Source of the DNA: an uncultured Flavobacteriales bacterium
GTDB lineage: Bacteria; Bacteroidota; Bacteroidia; Flavobacteriales_D; Parvicellaceae
Direction of reading: 5' to 3'
Length of the DNA: 64,000 bases
Assembly: GCA_943787535.1 (NCBI GenBank)
Contig: CALSMU010000002.1
Coordinates: 62,001-126,000, forward strand
Made by a program: the position numbers and the translations under genes. The notes beneath the pieces are model-generated. The model was not told the origin of the DNA and searched no databases. It saw nothing but the letters and a program-made list of their open reading frames with translations. Shown piece by piece: positions 7,674 to 17,070 of this stretch. Within the stretch, counting starts at the first letter, position 1. Each line of letters begins with the position of its first letter.

Positions 7674-9536
7674 TTAATCAGCGAAATCTGCTAATTCCAT
7701 CCATCTTTCCGATTTAATATCTATAGCAGTTACTGTTTCCGTCAGTTCATTTGAAATTTTTTCAATTTCAGAATAGGGGAGGTCTCCTTTATTCAATTCC
7801 TCAGAGAGTTTGTTTTTTCTAGCCTCTAGATTTGCTATTTCCTTCTCCAGGTGATTAAATTCTATTCTTTCTTTGTGAGTTAACTTAGTTTTTTCTTTTT
7901 CAACTTTTACAGTTGGTTTTTCGTTTTTCGTTTGGATTTTCTTTCCGAGACTTTTCTTTTCTCTTTTAAATTCTCTGTATTTGGTGTAATTGCCAAGAAT
8001 ATCATTCACAGTTCCATCGCCATTCATTACAAATAAGTGATCAGCAATTTTATCCATAAAATATCTATCGTGAGAAACGATAATTAAACAACCTCCAAAA
8101 GAAAGTAGATAATCTTCCAAAATTTGAATAGTGAAAATATCCAAATCATTGGTAGGCTCATCCATTATTAAAAAATTCGGATTTTGCATTAAAACAGTGA
8201 TGAGATAGAGCCGCTTTCTTTCTCCTCCACTTAAAGTTGAGACGTATTGATAGTGCATTCTATTGTCAAATAAAAAACGCTCTAAAAGAACTGTAGCACT
8301 CAATTTTTTTCCGTTGCTCATAGGAAGATATTCTCCTATGTCTTTAATGACATCAATTACCCTTTTGTCTTCTTTTAGAATTAAGCCTTTCTGCGTGTAA
8401 TAACCAAATCTAATCGTTTCTCCAACAACAACTTTTCCGCTGTCTACAGGTTCTTTTTCAGTGATAATGTTTAGAAATGTAGACTTTCCCGATCCATTTG
8501 CTCCTACAAGACCAACACGTTCTTTACGTTTAAAGATATAATCAAACTTATCCAATATGATTTTATCACCATAAGCCTTTGAAACCTTGTGCATTTCTAG
8601 AATTTTATTGCCAAGCCTTTCCATGCTTACCTCAATTTCAAGTTGATCTTCTTTTATGTTTGTCTTCGCTATTTTTTCGGTTTCATAAAAGTCATTTATT
8701 CTGGCTTTAGATTTTGTCCCTCTTGCCTTAGGCTGACGTCTCATCCATTCCAATTCCTTTCTGAAGAGGTTTTTTGCTTTGTCAATGTTGGCTTGTGTAA
8801 TGGCATACCTTTCAGCTCTTTTATCTAAGTAATAGGAATAATTTCCTTTGTAACGATGTAAGTCGCCACCATCTAATTCTAGTATTTCATCACAAACTCG
8901 TTCTAAAAAGTAACGATCATGAGTTACCATGAAAAGGGTAATATTTTTAGCAGCTAAAAATTTTTCTAACCACTCAATCATGTCAAGGTCAAGGTGATTT
9001 GTTGGCTCATCTAAAATGATAATATCTGGATCTTCAATGAAGATTTTAGCCATAGCCAATCTCCTTTTTTGTCCACCCGACATATTTCCAACCACTTGGT
9101 TATGGTCGTGTAATTTTAATTTCGATAGAATCTCATCTATGGAGCTTTGAACACCCCATGCGTCTAGTTCACTTAGTTTTTCAAAAACTTCTTGCATTCT
9201 ATCTGCCTTCTCAGGTTGAGCGAGAAGTTCCTCGTATTCTTTTGAGAATTTTATTTTTTCACTGTCTGTGTCATAAATGGTTTCAATAACTGTTTTAGAA
9301 TTATCAAATTTTTGTTCCTGTTCTAAAAAGCCAACTGTAATTTCCTTGCGATAAACAATTGAACCTTCATCGGGGACATCTTTTCCCGTTAAGCAGTTTA
9401 ATAATGTAGATTTACCTGACCCATTTTTTGCAACCAAAGCAATTTTTTGTCCTTTGTCAAGTCCAAAAGAAATCTTTTCAAAAAGAATTTTTTCCGCGTA
9501 ATTTTTGCTGATGTTTTCAACTGATAAATAATTCAT
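7674..9536 (-). CDS. ABC-F family ATPase, Uup-like
   Basis: A 620-residue soluble protein with two ATP-binding cassettes and no membrane segments. First cassette: Walker A GKNGSGKST-like VAKNGSGKSTLLN near residue 36, signature NMSGGQKRR, Walker B IIILDEPTNHLD. Second: VGANGSGKSTFLNI, TLSGGERKR, FLIMDEPTNDLD. The inter-cassette linker carries WMRRQPKARGTKSKAR, typical of the family. The C-terminal 90 residues are charged and predicted coiled coil, which fits the Uup subfamily. ABC-F proteins act on ribosomes or, for Uup, have been linked with DNA branch intermediates. A TAACTTTG at 9542-9549 on the minus strand could be its -7 element. Confidence 0.88.
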   Translation of the reverse strand: MNYLSVENISKNYAEKILFEKISFGLDKGQKIALVAKNGSGKSTLLNCLTGKDVPDEGSIVYRKEITVGFLEQEQKFDNSKTVIETIYDTDSEKIKFSKEYEELLAQPEKADRMQEVFEKLSELDAWGVQSSIDEILSKLKLHDHNQVVGNMSGGQKRRLAMAKIFIEDPDIIILDEPTNHLDLDMIEWLEKFLAAKNITLFMVTHDRYFLERVCDEILELDGGDLHRYKGNYSYYLDKRAERYAITQANIDKAKNLFRKELEWMRRQPKARGTKSKARINDFYETEKIAKTNIKEDQLEIEVSMERLGNKILEMHKVSKAYGDKIILDKFDYIFKRKERVGLVGANGSGKSTFLNIITEKEPVDSGKVVVGETIRFGYYTQKGLILKEDKRVIDVIKDIGEYLPMSNGKKLSATVLLERFLFDNRMHYQYVSTLSGGERKRLYLITVLMQNPNFLIMDEPTNDLDIFTIQILEDYLLSFGGCLIIVSHDRYFMDKIADHLFVMNGDGTVNDILGNYTKYREFKREKKSLGKKIQTKNEKPTVKVEKEKTKLTHKERIEFNHLEKEIANLEARKNKLSEELNKGDLPYSEIEKISNELTETVTAIDIKSERWMELADFAD

Positions 9537-9572
9537 GACTGCAAAGTTAGTTTTTGAAACGAGTAAACATAA

Positions 9573-9606
9573 AAAAAGCGTTGAACCATTATGAACAACG
9601 CTTTTT
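9573..9606 (-). terminator. Rho-independent terminator after the acyl-CoA ligase gene
   Basis: An 11-bp perfect inverted repeat (9573-9583 and 9596-9606, AAAAAGCGTTG against CAACGCTTTTT) with a 12-nt loop lies 18 nt beyond the stop of the minus-strand gene starting at 11373. Confidence 0.75.
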
Positions 9607-9624
9607 AATTAGTTACCTACAATG

Positions 9625-11373
9625 TTAATTATATATCTTATCAAATACGGAAGTGTAGTTTTCCATAATGATTTTTCTTTTAAATTTAAGAGTTGGAGTT
9701 AATTCTCCAGATTCAACTGTAAATTCCGCAGGTAGTAATTCGAATTTCTTGATTTGTTCCCAATTTCCAAAATTTGCGTTATATTTTTCAATTTCTTCTT
9801 GGATTCTTGCAATTACCTTTGGGCTTTCAATTATTTCTTGATTTGAATTTAAATCAATCCCTTTTTCTTTTGCCCAGGCTATAACAAATTCAAATGCTGG
9901 CACTATAAAAGCAGCAGGCATTTTCTGACCTTCACCTATAACCATTATTTGCTCAATGAATCTAGACTCTTTGAATTTATTTTCCATTACCTGAGGAGCA
10001 ATGTATTTTCCTCCAGAAGTTTTAAATATTTCCTTCTTTCTGTCAGTTATTTTTAAATACCCGTCGTCCGATAGAGTTCCGATATCACCAGTATGAAACC
10101 AACCGTCTTTATCAATAACTTCATCTGTCAAATCTTGACGTTTGTAATAACCCATCATTAAGCATGGTCCCATTGTGCAAATTTCTCCATCTTCAGCAAT
10201 TTTAACTTCAACGTTGTCCAGTTTTTTACCAACTGAGCCAAATTGCACTCCCGTAGCAAATGAGTTTACCGAAACAACTGGAGAAGTTTCTGTTAGGCCA
10301 TATCCTTCAAATACAGGAATGCCAATGGCATGATAAAAACGCGCCAATCTTGGTTGAAGAGCCGCTGCGCCAGAAGCTATTGCTAAAATTCTTCCGCCTA
10401 ATTTTTCTCTAATTTTACTGTAAACTAGTTTGTCTGCAATCTTTCTTTGGAAACTTGGGTGTTTTCCATATTCATAGGTGTCTGTTAGTCCAATTGCCCA
10501 CGAAAATATTTTAGCTTTCACACCACCACCAGCAGTTCCTTTGGTAATAACACTGTCGTATACTTTTTCCAATAATCTAGGAACAGCAGTAAAAACGTGT
10601 GGTTTTAGTTCAGAGATGTTATCTACTAATGTATCTATGGATTCAGCATAATAAAGCGAAACTCCAGAAATTTGATACAAATAAGTAATCATTCTTTCAT
10701 AAACATGGCAAATCGGTAAAAAACTCAAGCCAATCGAGTCTCTTGTTACTGGTAACCTCGGAAAGCTTCCTTTTGCATTTTCCACTAGGTTCTGATGCGA
10801 TAACATTACACCTTTTGGTGTTCCAGTTGTTCCAGACGTATAAATTAGTGTAGCCAAATCGGTAGTTTTTATCCCATCTTTTAATTTTTGAACGTCTTCA
10901 TCACTTCCATCTTTACCATTTTCAAGAATTTCTGTCCAATGTTTAGCTCCATCAACTTTATTGAATGTAAAGATCTCACTTAGAGTGGGCACCGAGCTTT
11001 TTATGTTTTGAATTTTCTTTAGTAAATCAGCATCAGAAACAATGCATATTTTAATTTCTGCATCATTAAAAATGAATTTATAGTCATCTTCTGAAATAGT
11101 AGGGTACACCGGTACGTCAATAGCCCCAACTTGTAAAATACCGATATCCATAATATTCCATTCAGGTCTATTGTTAGATATCAAGGCAATTTTATCTCCA
11201 GGCTTAATCCCCATTTTTAAAAGACCTTTGCTTATTAAATTTGCTTGATCTACATACTCTTGCGTAGAGTATGTAACCCAAGAGCCGGTATCCTTACCCG
11301 CGATACAAACATCTTGAGGGAAATTGTTAAGTTGGTAGTAAGGGACATCAAAAATTCTAGTAATATTCTTCAT
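9625..11373 (-). CDS. Long-chain fatty acid-CoA ligase (AMP-forming)
   Basis: A 582-residue member of the ANL superfamily that activates fatty acids through an acyl-adenylate. The P-loop-like A3 motif reads LIYTSGTTGTPKGVMLSH near residue 175, the A5 region reads FEGYGLTETSPVVSVN, and the hinge/A7-A8 segment reads GWFHTGDIG with LKITDRKKEIFKTSGGKYI. These signatures and the length match the COG1022 long-chain ligases common in Bacteroidota. It is likely cytosolic or membrane-associated and feeds beta-oxidation or phospholipid remodelling. It has its own promoter candidate and terminator, so it is probably a single-gene unit. Confidence 0.9.
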   Translation of the reverse strand: MKNITRIFDVPYYQLNNFPQDVCIAGKDTGSWVTYSTQEYVDQANLISKGLLKMGIKPGDKIALISNNRPEWNIMDIGILQVGAIDVPVYPTISEDDYKFIFNDAEIKICIVSDADLLKKIQNIKSSVPTLSEIFTFNKVDGAKHWTEILENGKDGSDEDVQKLKDGIKTTDLATLIYTSGTTGTPKGVMLSHQNLVENAKGSFPRLPVTRDSIGLSFLPICHVYERMITYLYQISGVSLYYAESIDTLVDNISELKPHVFTAVPRLLEKVYDSVITKGTAGGGVKAKIFSWAIGLTDTYEYGKHPSFQRKIADKLVYSKIREKLGGRILAIASGAAALQPRLARFYHAIGIPVFEGYGLTETSPVVSVNSFATGVQFGSVGKKLDNVEVKIAEDGEICTMGPCLMMGYYKRQDLTDEVIDKDGWFHTGDIGTLSDDGYLKITDRKKEIFKTSGGKYIAPQVMENKFKESRFIEQIMVIGEGQKMPAAFIVPAFEFVIAWAKEKGIDLNSNQEIIESPKVIARIQEEIEKYNANFGNWEQIKKFELLPAEFTVESGELTPTLKFKRKIIMENYTSVFDKIYN

Positions 11374-11419
11374 TATAATATCGTTGTTTTTTTGCTGGTT
11401 ATGTGATGTAACTGTTAGA

Positions 11420-11451
11420 CAAAAGTATAAATCATTTAGTTAAGAATCAAA
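11420..11451 (-). promoter_or_regulatory. Promoter for the acyl-CoA ligase gene
   Basis: Read on the minus strand: TTTG, 20 nt, TACTTTTG. This fits the Bacteroidota primary sigma consensus TTG-N17-23-TAnnTTTG. The -7 box ends 46 nt before the ATG. Confidence 0.5.
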
Positions 11452-11541
11452 TAATTGTAGATGAACATAAAAGTCAATCATTTATATAACTATTCTTTGC
11501 GATCAACGTATTAAGTATGGTTCGTATTCTAACAATTCTTC

Positions 11542-11620
11542 ATTAGAATTAGGTATGTTTGTTTCGAGGAAAATATGATTTAGTATTGTTTATAAATTAA
11601 AAACAATTAGAATTAGGTAT
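11542..11620. repeat. 15-bp direct repeat upstream of the PorP/SprF gene
   Basis: ATTAGAATTAGGTAT occurs at 11542-11556 and again exactly at 11606-11620, 64 bp apart, close to six helical turns. The first copy is also part of an inverted repeat (ATTCTAA at 11526-11532 against TTAGAAT at 11543-11549). The second copy ends 12 nt before the start codon. This looks like an operator or activator site, but no cognate protein is known. Confidence 0.45.
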
Positions 11621-11632
11621 TAAATTAGAGTT

Positions 11633-12616
11633 ATGGTGAAAACGACGAGAATATTAATTGTTACTCAGTTGCTTCTTTTTATAATAGGAGTGAATAAAAA
11701 AGTAATTGGGCAGGATCCAATATTCACACAGTTTTATTCAAATCCAATATATTTAAACCCAGCTTTTGTGGGTTCTAGAGTATGTCCTCGTTTTGCACTA
11801 AACTATCGAAACGAATGGCCAAATATCTCGGGAAACTTTATAACTACAGCCGCTGCATATGATCAAAAAGTAGAGGGTTTGTCTGGTGGTTTAGGTTTAA
11901 TTGTTTTGACGGATAATGCAGCTAAAACGGTAAAAACAACCAGAGCGAGTGTTGTATACGCTTACAATCAATCTGTTACAAGAAAATTTTCTGTAAATTT
12001 TGGTATTGAGGTAACTTATTTTCAAAAATCACTAGATTGGAATAAGTTGACTTTTGGAGATATGATTGACCCACGTAGAGGGTTTGTCTACCCAACTAAT
12101 GATTTATCAAGAGGAGGCACTTCTAGTGGTATTGATTTTTCAGCTGGGGTTATTGGTTATACAGATAAATTTTTCTTTGGATTTGCTACGCATCACCTAA
12201 ATGAACCAAATGAATCATTAATGAATAGTGTTGATGTTCCATTGCCGAGACGCTATACTGCTCATTTAGGGGCTTCCATACCACTAGAGGTGAATGGTGG
12301 GAGATATTCAAAATCCAAAGATTTTGTTTCTCCAAACATAATTTTCACACAGCAGGGAACATTTCAGCAATTGAATATGGGATTATATGTTAAGAAAAGT
12401 TCATTAACAGGCGGAGTTTGGTACAGAAACAAGGATGCTTTTATTATTACAGTAGGATTGGAGTCTGAATACATAAAAGTTGGATATTCCTATGACGTAA
12501 CAATTTCAAAGTTATCTCTTAGTTCTGGAGGGTCTCACGAGGTGTCAATGGGGTTTAATTTTGCATGTAAGCCTAAAAAGAAATCTTTCAGGATAATAAG
12601 TTGTCCATCATTTTAA
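11633..12616 (+). CDS. PorP/SprF family type IX secretion system membrane protein
   Basis: A 327-residue outer-membrane beta-barrel protein of the PorP/SprF family. It has a signal peptide (about 1-26), then the family opening QDPIFTQFYSNPIYLNPAFVGS. Alternating hydrophobic strands run through the rest, including LNMGLYVKKSSLTGGVWYRNK and VGYSYDVTISKLS. PorP/SprF proteins work with the T9SS and anchor particular surface adhesins or cargo. Genomes in this group often have many paralogs, each beside its own giant cargo gene; here no large cargo is adjacent, only a minus-strand T9SS cargo gene downstream. Repeats before the start may carry regulation. Confidence 0.9.
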   Translation: MVKTTRILIVTQLLLFIIGVNKKVIGQDPIFTQFYSNPIYLNPAFVGSRVCPRFALNYRNEWPNISGNFITTAAAYDQKVEGLSGGLGLIVLTDNAAKTVKTTRASVVYAYNQSVTRKFSVNFGIEVTYFQKSLDWNKLTFGDMIDPRRGFVYPTNDLSRGGTSSGIDFSAGVIGYTDKFFFGFATHHLNEPNESLMNSVDVPLPRRYTAHLGASIPLEVNGGRYSKSKDFVSPNIIFTQQGTFQQLNMGLYVKKSSLTGGVWYRNKDAFIITVGLESEYIKVGYSYDVTISKLSLSSGGSHEVSMGFNFACKPKKKSFRIISCPSF

Positions 12617-12678
12617 ATCTAGTTATAATTTTTTGGTAACCCTTTTTCTTAGCATTTACCAATAATTGGTACTATTTG

Positions 12679-13827
12679 TTATTGACTTATTACCAGCTGC
12701 TTGGTGTAAAATTCACTTCCCAAATTAAGCGTTATGAAATAAAGCCCATTTTTTAATTCCTTAACCGGAAGTTGAATGTTGTTTTTTCCATATACCAGGT
12801 TTTGTAATTTTAATTCATTTATTTTTTTACCACTTATGTCATAAATTGTCAACTCTCCATTATTGGTAGGATTGGTTAGGTTAAATGATAATAATGTATT
12901 TGAACTAGCAGGGTTTGGTATTATTGCTAACGAATGTATGTTCGAAGATTCTTCTATGGCCGTGGCTGAAGATATTTTAAAGCCAATATCAGCATGATAA
13001 ATTCCATTGCTAGAAGCTATTCCAGGCCAATATTGTTTATCCCAGAAATTACTATTGTCTTCATACCTTGCAGCATGAGAAGCAATTATTCCATGATTAT
13101 AAGAACCTGTAGTATGAACAAAAAGGTCATCAAAAAAATAGTATATTATAAAATCATTAATTTGATTTGTTGGAGTAGGATTGTTAAAATATGTATCTAA
13201 AGTATCACCTGTATTATACGGGTTTCCGGGAATATAGGTGACACTAGCGCCTATAACTTCTCCAACTCCAATAGTTTCTCCGAAAGCATATTTTTTTGTT
13301 TGCCAAACACTAGATGTATCGTTGAAATCTAATATTTCTACTATTTCAAGCAACGGATTATCTCCTCTTCTTAATGTTGAATCATAGGATACTCTTGCAT
13401 ATGATCTACCTCCATAGGTAGGGTCTCCAGCCCATGGGTCTTCATATAAATTAACAAAATTTGCTTGCTTAAAGAATTGTATTATTAGCGTATCTGGAGC
13501 ACCTGTTTGATGTCTGAAATAGCGGTATGGAAAATTTATTGAATCAACTGTATATCCAATTGAAGGATCTACTGCTCCAGCCATACTGTTATCAAATATG
13601 TCTGAATATGGATCCATAACTTGTCCTAGACTGTGCATCCAAACAGAGCCTAATCCTGATGAATAATCCACGATTACCGTAGAATCTGGAAAAATATGAG
13701 ACCTGTAATATCCGGTATTAAACCCAATATCATATTTTAATACTTCGCCATAGTTATACCAAACCCCTGTTTGAGCTTGAGCAAAAGATACTGCTAAAAG
13801 CGATAAACTAATTAATGCTTTTTTCAT
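12679..13827 (-). CDS. Secreted protein with T9SS type A sorting domain
   Basis: A 382-residue exported protein. The signal peptide (MKKALISLSLLAVSFAQAQ) supports the ATG at 13827; the frame remains open to a GTG at 13845. The central region (about 20-300) is rich in Tyr, Asp and Gly and shows no domain I recognise. The last 75 residues form a T9SS sorting domain: NPASSNTLLSFNL, then LTIYDISGKKINELKL, then LKNGLYFITLNLG and KQLVISQ. It should be exported by Sec, secreted across the outer membrane by T9SS and anchored at the surface or released. It converges with the PorP/SprF gene across 62 nt containing a 7-bp-arm palindrome (12657-12671). Confidence 0.85.
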   Translation of the reverse strand: MKKALISLSLLAVSFAQAQTGVWYNYGEVLKYDIGFNTGYYRSHIFPDSTVIVDYSSGLGSVWMHSLGQVMDPYSDIFDNSMAGAVDPSIGYTVDSINFPYRYFRHQTGAPDTLIIQFFKQANFVNLYEDPWAGDPTYGGRSYARVSYDSTLRRGDNPLLEIVEILDFNDTSSVWQTKKYAFGETIGVGEVIGASVTYIPGNPYNTGDTLDTYFNNPTPTNQINDFIIYYFFDDLFVHTTGSYNHGIIASHAARYEDNSNFWDKQYWPGIASSNGIYHADIGFKISSATAIEESSNIHSLAIIPNPASSNTLLSFNLTNPTNNGELTIYDISGKKINELKLQNLVYGKNNIQLPVKELKNGLYFITLNLGSEFYTKQLVISQ

Positions 13828-13969
13828 ATAAATAAATTTATTCACCTTATGAAGATAGTTATGCTTGTAACCATTAAAAGTAATAAAAATATTGTATAAG
13901 CTTTTATAATTTGTTTTTGAATACTGTTCTTAGGAAAGCCACACATATTATTAATTATGAATGTTATAA

Positions 13970-14485
13970 TTAATCCGAATACCAACTAGAATACTTTACG
14001 TAATTATCTGCAATTCTCATAATCTCTCCTTCAAATAGGGATTGATCAACTTCCTTTATTTTCTTGGCCGGAGTACCAGCATAAATACATCCGGATTCTA
14101 CGTGTGTTCCCTGCGTAACAACAGCCCCAGCTGCAACGATAGAATTACTTTCTACAACGCAATTATCCATTACAATTGCTCCCATTCCAATCAGAACGTT
14201 GTCTTTTATGGTACAACCATGCACTATAGCGTTATGGCCTATTGATACATTATTTCCAATTGTAGTTGCATGTTTTTTGTAGGTACAATGAACTATTGCA
14301 CCATCTTGGACATTTACTTTATTCCCCATTTTAATGAAGTGAACATCAGCTCTTACAACCGCATTAAACCAAAAGCTACAATTGTCACCACATTCTAAAT
14401 CACCAATTATTGTTGTATTTTCGGCTAAGTAGCAATTTTCTCCAAATTGTGGAATTTTGTCATTTATTTGTTTTATTAGTGCCAT
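13970..14485 (-). CDS. Gamma carbonic anhydrase family protein
   Basis: A 171-residue left-handed beta-helix protein made of hexapeptide repeats, for example NCSFWFNAVVRADV, IGNNVSIGHNAIVHG and NVLIGMGAIVMDN. The three histidines expected to bind metal are present as VHC, GHNAIVHG (two). Members are trimers that hydrate CO2 or act as acyl-carrier-like hexapeptide proteins; the YrdA/PaaY type is the best match. Catalytic activity is inferred only from the histidines. A good promoter candidate lies just upstream and the gene is divergent from the Nfu-type gene. Confidence 0.88.
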   Translation of the reverse strand: MALIKQINDKIPQFGENCYLAENTTIIGDLECGDNCSFWFNAVVRADVHFIKMGNKVNVQDGAIVHCTYKKHATTIGNNVSIGHNAIVHGCTIKDNVLIGMGAIVMDNCVVESNSIVAAGAVVTQGTHVESGCIYAGTPAKKIKEVDQSLFEGEIMRIADNYVKYSSWYSD

Positions 14486-14502
14486 AGGTTTTTCTTTACA
14501 AT

Positions 14503-14532
14503 CAAAAGTAACTAGATTTACATCATAACAAA
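14503..14532 (-). promoter_or_regulatory. Promoter for the gamma carbonic anhydrase gene
   Basis: On the minus strand: TTTG, 18 nt, TACTTTTG, a full match to TTG-N17-23-TAnnTTTG. The -7 box ends 17 nt before the ATG. Confidence 0.5.
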
Positions 14533-14540
14533 AATAAATT

Positions 14541-15158
14541 ATGAAAAGGCCTGTTACTATGTATGCGGAAAGTACTCCAAACCCTGCAACGATGAAGTTT
14601 GTAGCTGATGTTATGCTGGTAACTGATGGAAATACTGCTGAGTATGTTAATCAACAAGAAGCGAAAGGTAGCTCAAGCTTAGCGGAGGCATTATTTAATT
14701 TTCCTTTTGTAAGTGCTGTCTTTATTGCTTCTAATTTTATCGCAATTACAAAAACAGAGGCCTTGCAATGGGAATATGTTTCAGAAGAATTAAAAGGATT
14801 TGTTTTGGATTGGTTACAAAACAATGAGGTGATTATAGAAAATGTTCCTCAAGAAAGAGAGGTTGAGATAGAGCAAGCAGGAAATAAAGAGACGATAAGT
14901 TCTGCGCCACAAATAATAACCGATGCGGATAAACAAATATTCGAATTGTTAGAAGAATTTGTGCGGCCAGCTGTCGAAAGTGATGGAGGTGCAATTGACT
15001 TTCAGTCATTTGACGAAATAACTGGAACTGTAACTGTAGTTCTAAAAGGAGCGTGTAGTGGATGTCCTTCATCTACAGCTACGTTGAAAGGAGGGATTGA
15101 AAGCTTATTAAAAACGCACATGCCAGAAGTCCAGGAAGTTGTGGCTTTGGAGGGATAG
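14541..15158 (+). CDS. Nfu-type iron-sulfur cluster carrier protein
   Basis: A 205-residue cytosolic protein of the Nfu family. The N-terminal Nfu_N domain (about 1-90) contains ESTPNPATMKFVAD and FPFVSAVFIASNFIAITK. The C-terminal NifU-like domain (about 125-205) contains VRPAVESDGGAIDF and the cluster-binding motif GACSGCPSSTATLKGGIE with the CxxC pair. Such proteins receive Fe-S clusters from the SUF machinery and hand them to apo-proteins. No suf genes are in the window. The gene is divergent from the carbonic anhydrase gene. Confidence 0.93.
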   Translation: MKRPVTMYAESTPNPATMKFVADVMLVTDGNTAEYVNQQEAKGSSSLAEALFNFPFVSAVFIASNFIAITKTEALQWEYVSEELKGFVLDWLQNNEVIIENVPQEREVEIEQAGNKETISSAPQIITDADKQIFELLEEFVRPAVESDGGAIDFQSFDEITGTVTVVLKGACSGCPSSTATLKGGIESLLKTHMPEVQEVVALEG

Positions 15159-15196
15159 CATCATTCAGCGAATTCTCCAATTAATCTCTGAATAAG

Positions 15197-16456
15197 CTAT
15201 AAAGAGTTATTCCGATTTTTCTTTCTGTTATTTCGAAAAAACATAATCAATATAAGTAGGCAAGACACTACAATGAATAAGTAACTCCCTATTTTGAAAT
15301 TGGCTTTTTCAGATTCTAAATCTTGATTTATTTCCTTTAACTTCTTATTACTATTCTTAATGATATCTAGTTGTTCTCTCTGGTTTTGAAATTGATATTT
15401 CATTTCCATTTCCCTGAGTTTGTCAAATTGTTCATTAGAAAAAATACTTTCTTGCAGTTCTGAGTATTTTAAATGCAATTCATACGCTTTCTTATAATCC
15501 TTTAAATCATAATGCAATTCAGAAAGGCTTTGGTATATATCCTTTAAGTCGGTTTTTGAATCAACCCCCAAAGCAAGTTTTAAAGCGCTGTTATAATAGT
15601 ATAATGAACTATCATAGTTTTCTGTATAGAAGAAGTAATCACCTAAATTCCTTAAGCTTTCTGAATACGTAAGTGTGTCTCCTAACTCTTTACGCAAATT
15701 CATTGCATATAAAAAGTTACTATACGAACCTTTCATATTTCCATTTAAGAAATAGATGATTCCTAAATTATTGTATTGATGTGCAATTTTATGGGTGAAA
15801 TCAATTTCGGAGTAGAAAGCGAGCGCTTTTTTATAGTAGATTTCTGCAGAGTCAAGTATTTGAAGGTTTTGAAAGTATATCCCTCTTAAATTACAAGCAT
15901 TGGCATATTCTAAATCGTCTTCCGTTAATTGACTTATTAGTAGTGACTGATTGTTATATTCAATCATATTCTCATTATCTCCAATATCTAAATAAAGGTA
16001 TGTGATATTGTTAAGGGTAGGTAATAAATACGAAGAGTCTGGATTTTCTTGTTGAAGTTTTTGTAACGATAAAAAATAGTATTCCAATGCTTTATCATAA
16101 TCTGTTTGTTCATGGTGAATTCGTCCAATCCAATTCAGGGTGTTTGCAGTTTCGGTTACTTTTCCATGCTCATACCTGATTTGTAAAGATTCCATAAAGA
16201 ACTCCAATGCTTTCATCCTGTTTCCTTTACGGTATGCTATATGTGCTAGGTAATTTAAACCATGGTGTTCTTCAATTTTGTTTGAGAATTCGTAACCTGA
16301 ATGCAATAATTTTTCGCTGTATTTTTCTGCAGAGTCTAAATTGGATCCTAAATAGTTTTCAATGATTGGTTTTAATTCATCTAATCTGTTCTGTCCAAAT
16401 CCATTAACGGAAATTAAGAACAATCCAACTAGTAGATATAAACTATGAATTCGCAT
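15197..16456 (-). CDS. TPR-repeat protein with C-terminal membrane anchor
   Basis: A 419-residue protein with a signal peptide (about 1-21), six to eight tetratricopeptide repeats (about 30-320; units such as DYDKALEYYFLSLQKLQ), a coiled coil (about 335-380, FQNQREQLDIIKNSNKKLKE) and one transmembrane helix (about 385-405) followed by a short basic tail. This is the sensor half of the Bacteroidota TPR-coil-TM proteins that usually continue into a histidine kinase or LuxR-type HTH domain; here it stops after the membrane helix. It overlaps the PAP2 gene by one base (TAATG), so it is translated from the uvrA-PAP2 transcript. Confidence 0.8.
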   Translation of the reverse strand: MRIHSLYLLVGLFLISVNGFGQNRLDELKPIIENYLGSNLDSAEKYSEKLLHSGYEFSNKIEEHHGLNYLAHIAYRKGNRMKALEFFMESLQIRYEHGKVTETANTLNWIGRIHHEQTDYDKALEYYFLSLQKLQQENPDSSYLLPTLNNITYLYLDIGDNENMIEYNNQSLLISQLTEDDLEYANACNLRGIYFQNLQILDSAEIYYKKALAFYSEIDFTHKIAHQYNNLGIIYFLNGNMKGSYSNFLYAMNLRKELGDTLTYSESLRNLGDYFFYTENYDSSLYYYNSALKLALGVDSKTDLKDIYQSLSELHYDLKDYKKAYELHLKYSELQESIFSNEQFDKLREMEMKYQFQNQREQLDIIKNSNKKLKEINQDLESEKANFKIGSYLFIVVSCLLILIMFFRNNRKKNRNNSL

Positions 16457-17070
16457 TAATCTACAAACTGTGGTTTTAATTTAAGCATTAATACAGACAA
16501 TGAATGCGCTATTAAAAAGGAAGCAAAAATATCAATGCTATAATGTCCATGAGACATTAGAACGATAACAACCATGGCAATAGAATAAAGAATCGCGATC
16601 CATTTAATACTTTTAATTCCCGTCAGTAATGCATAAAAGAAAGGTGCTCCAACGTGACCAGAAAAGAACATGTCCGCATTAAACGAGTAATATGAAAGTT
16701 CGTCTGGTGTGACGAGCAGGTTTTCTGGAGGCCCTAGGTGAGTAAGCGCAATAAAAAAGCATCTAACAATCACAAATAAACTCATCGAAACTAAAATAAA
16801 AGAAAACTCTTTTGGGAAAATCAACCTGTAAATAATATTGCTAACCCAAAAGATTAGTACTACCCAAAAAAATAAAAAGTTCAAATCATAAATTGGAATG
16901 TTGTCTAAGATTAAATCTCCTACAGCGGGTCCATGGACGTGATCAACATAAGTAGATACCTTGTTGTTTATAGCAAGTGCAGATAACAAAGCAGCAAGTC
17001 CGACAACGAAAAGCGCTATTTTTTTATTAGAAGAAAATATTTCCTTCCATTGAGATTGTTTCTTTGTCAT
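16456..17070 (-). CDS. PAP2-type lipid phosphatase/sphingomyelin synthase-like membrane protein
   Basis: A 204-residue inner-membrane protein with about six hydrophobic helices. The two catalytic motifs of the PAP2_C family are visible: FFSGHVGAPFFY (the SGH histidine) and MSHGHYSIDIFAS (the second histidine with the following Asp). These proteins hydrolyse lipid phosphates or transfer phospho-headgroups. The substrate is not known; diphosphate lipids such as undecaprenyl pyrophosphate are possible. It overlaps uvrA by 4 nt upstream and the TPR gene by 1 nt downstream. Confidence 0.8.
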   Translation of the reverse strand: MTKKQSQWKEIFSSNKKIALFVVGLAALLSALAINNKVSTYVDHVHGPAVGDLILDNIPIYDLNFLFFWVVLIFWVSNIIYRLIFPKEFSFILVSMSLFVIVRCFFIALTHLGPPENLLVTPDELSYYSFNADMFFSGHVGAPFFYALLTGIKSIKWIAILYSIAMVVIVLMSHGHYSIDIFASFLIAHSLSVLMLKLKPQFVD

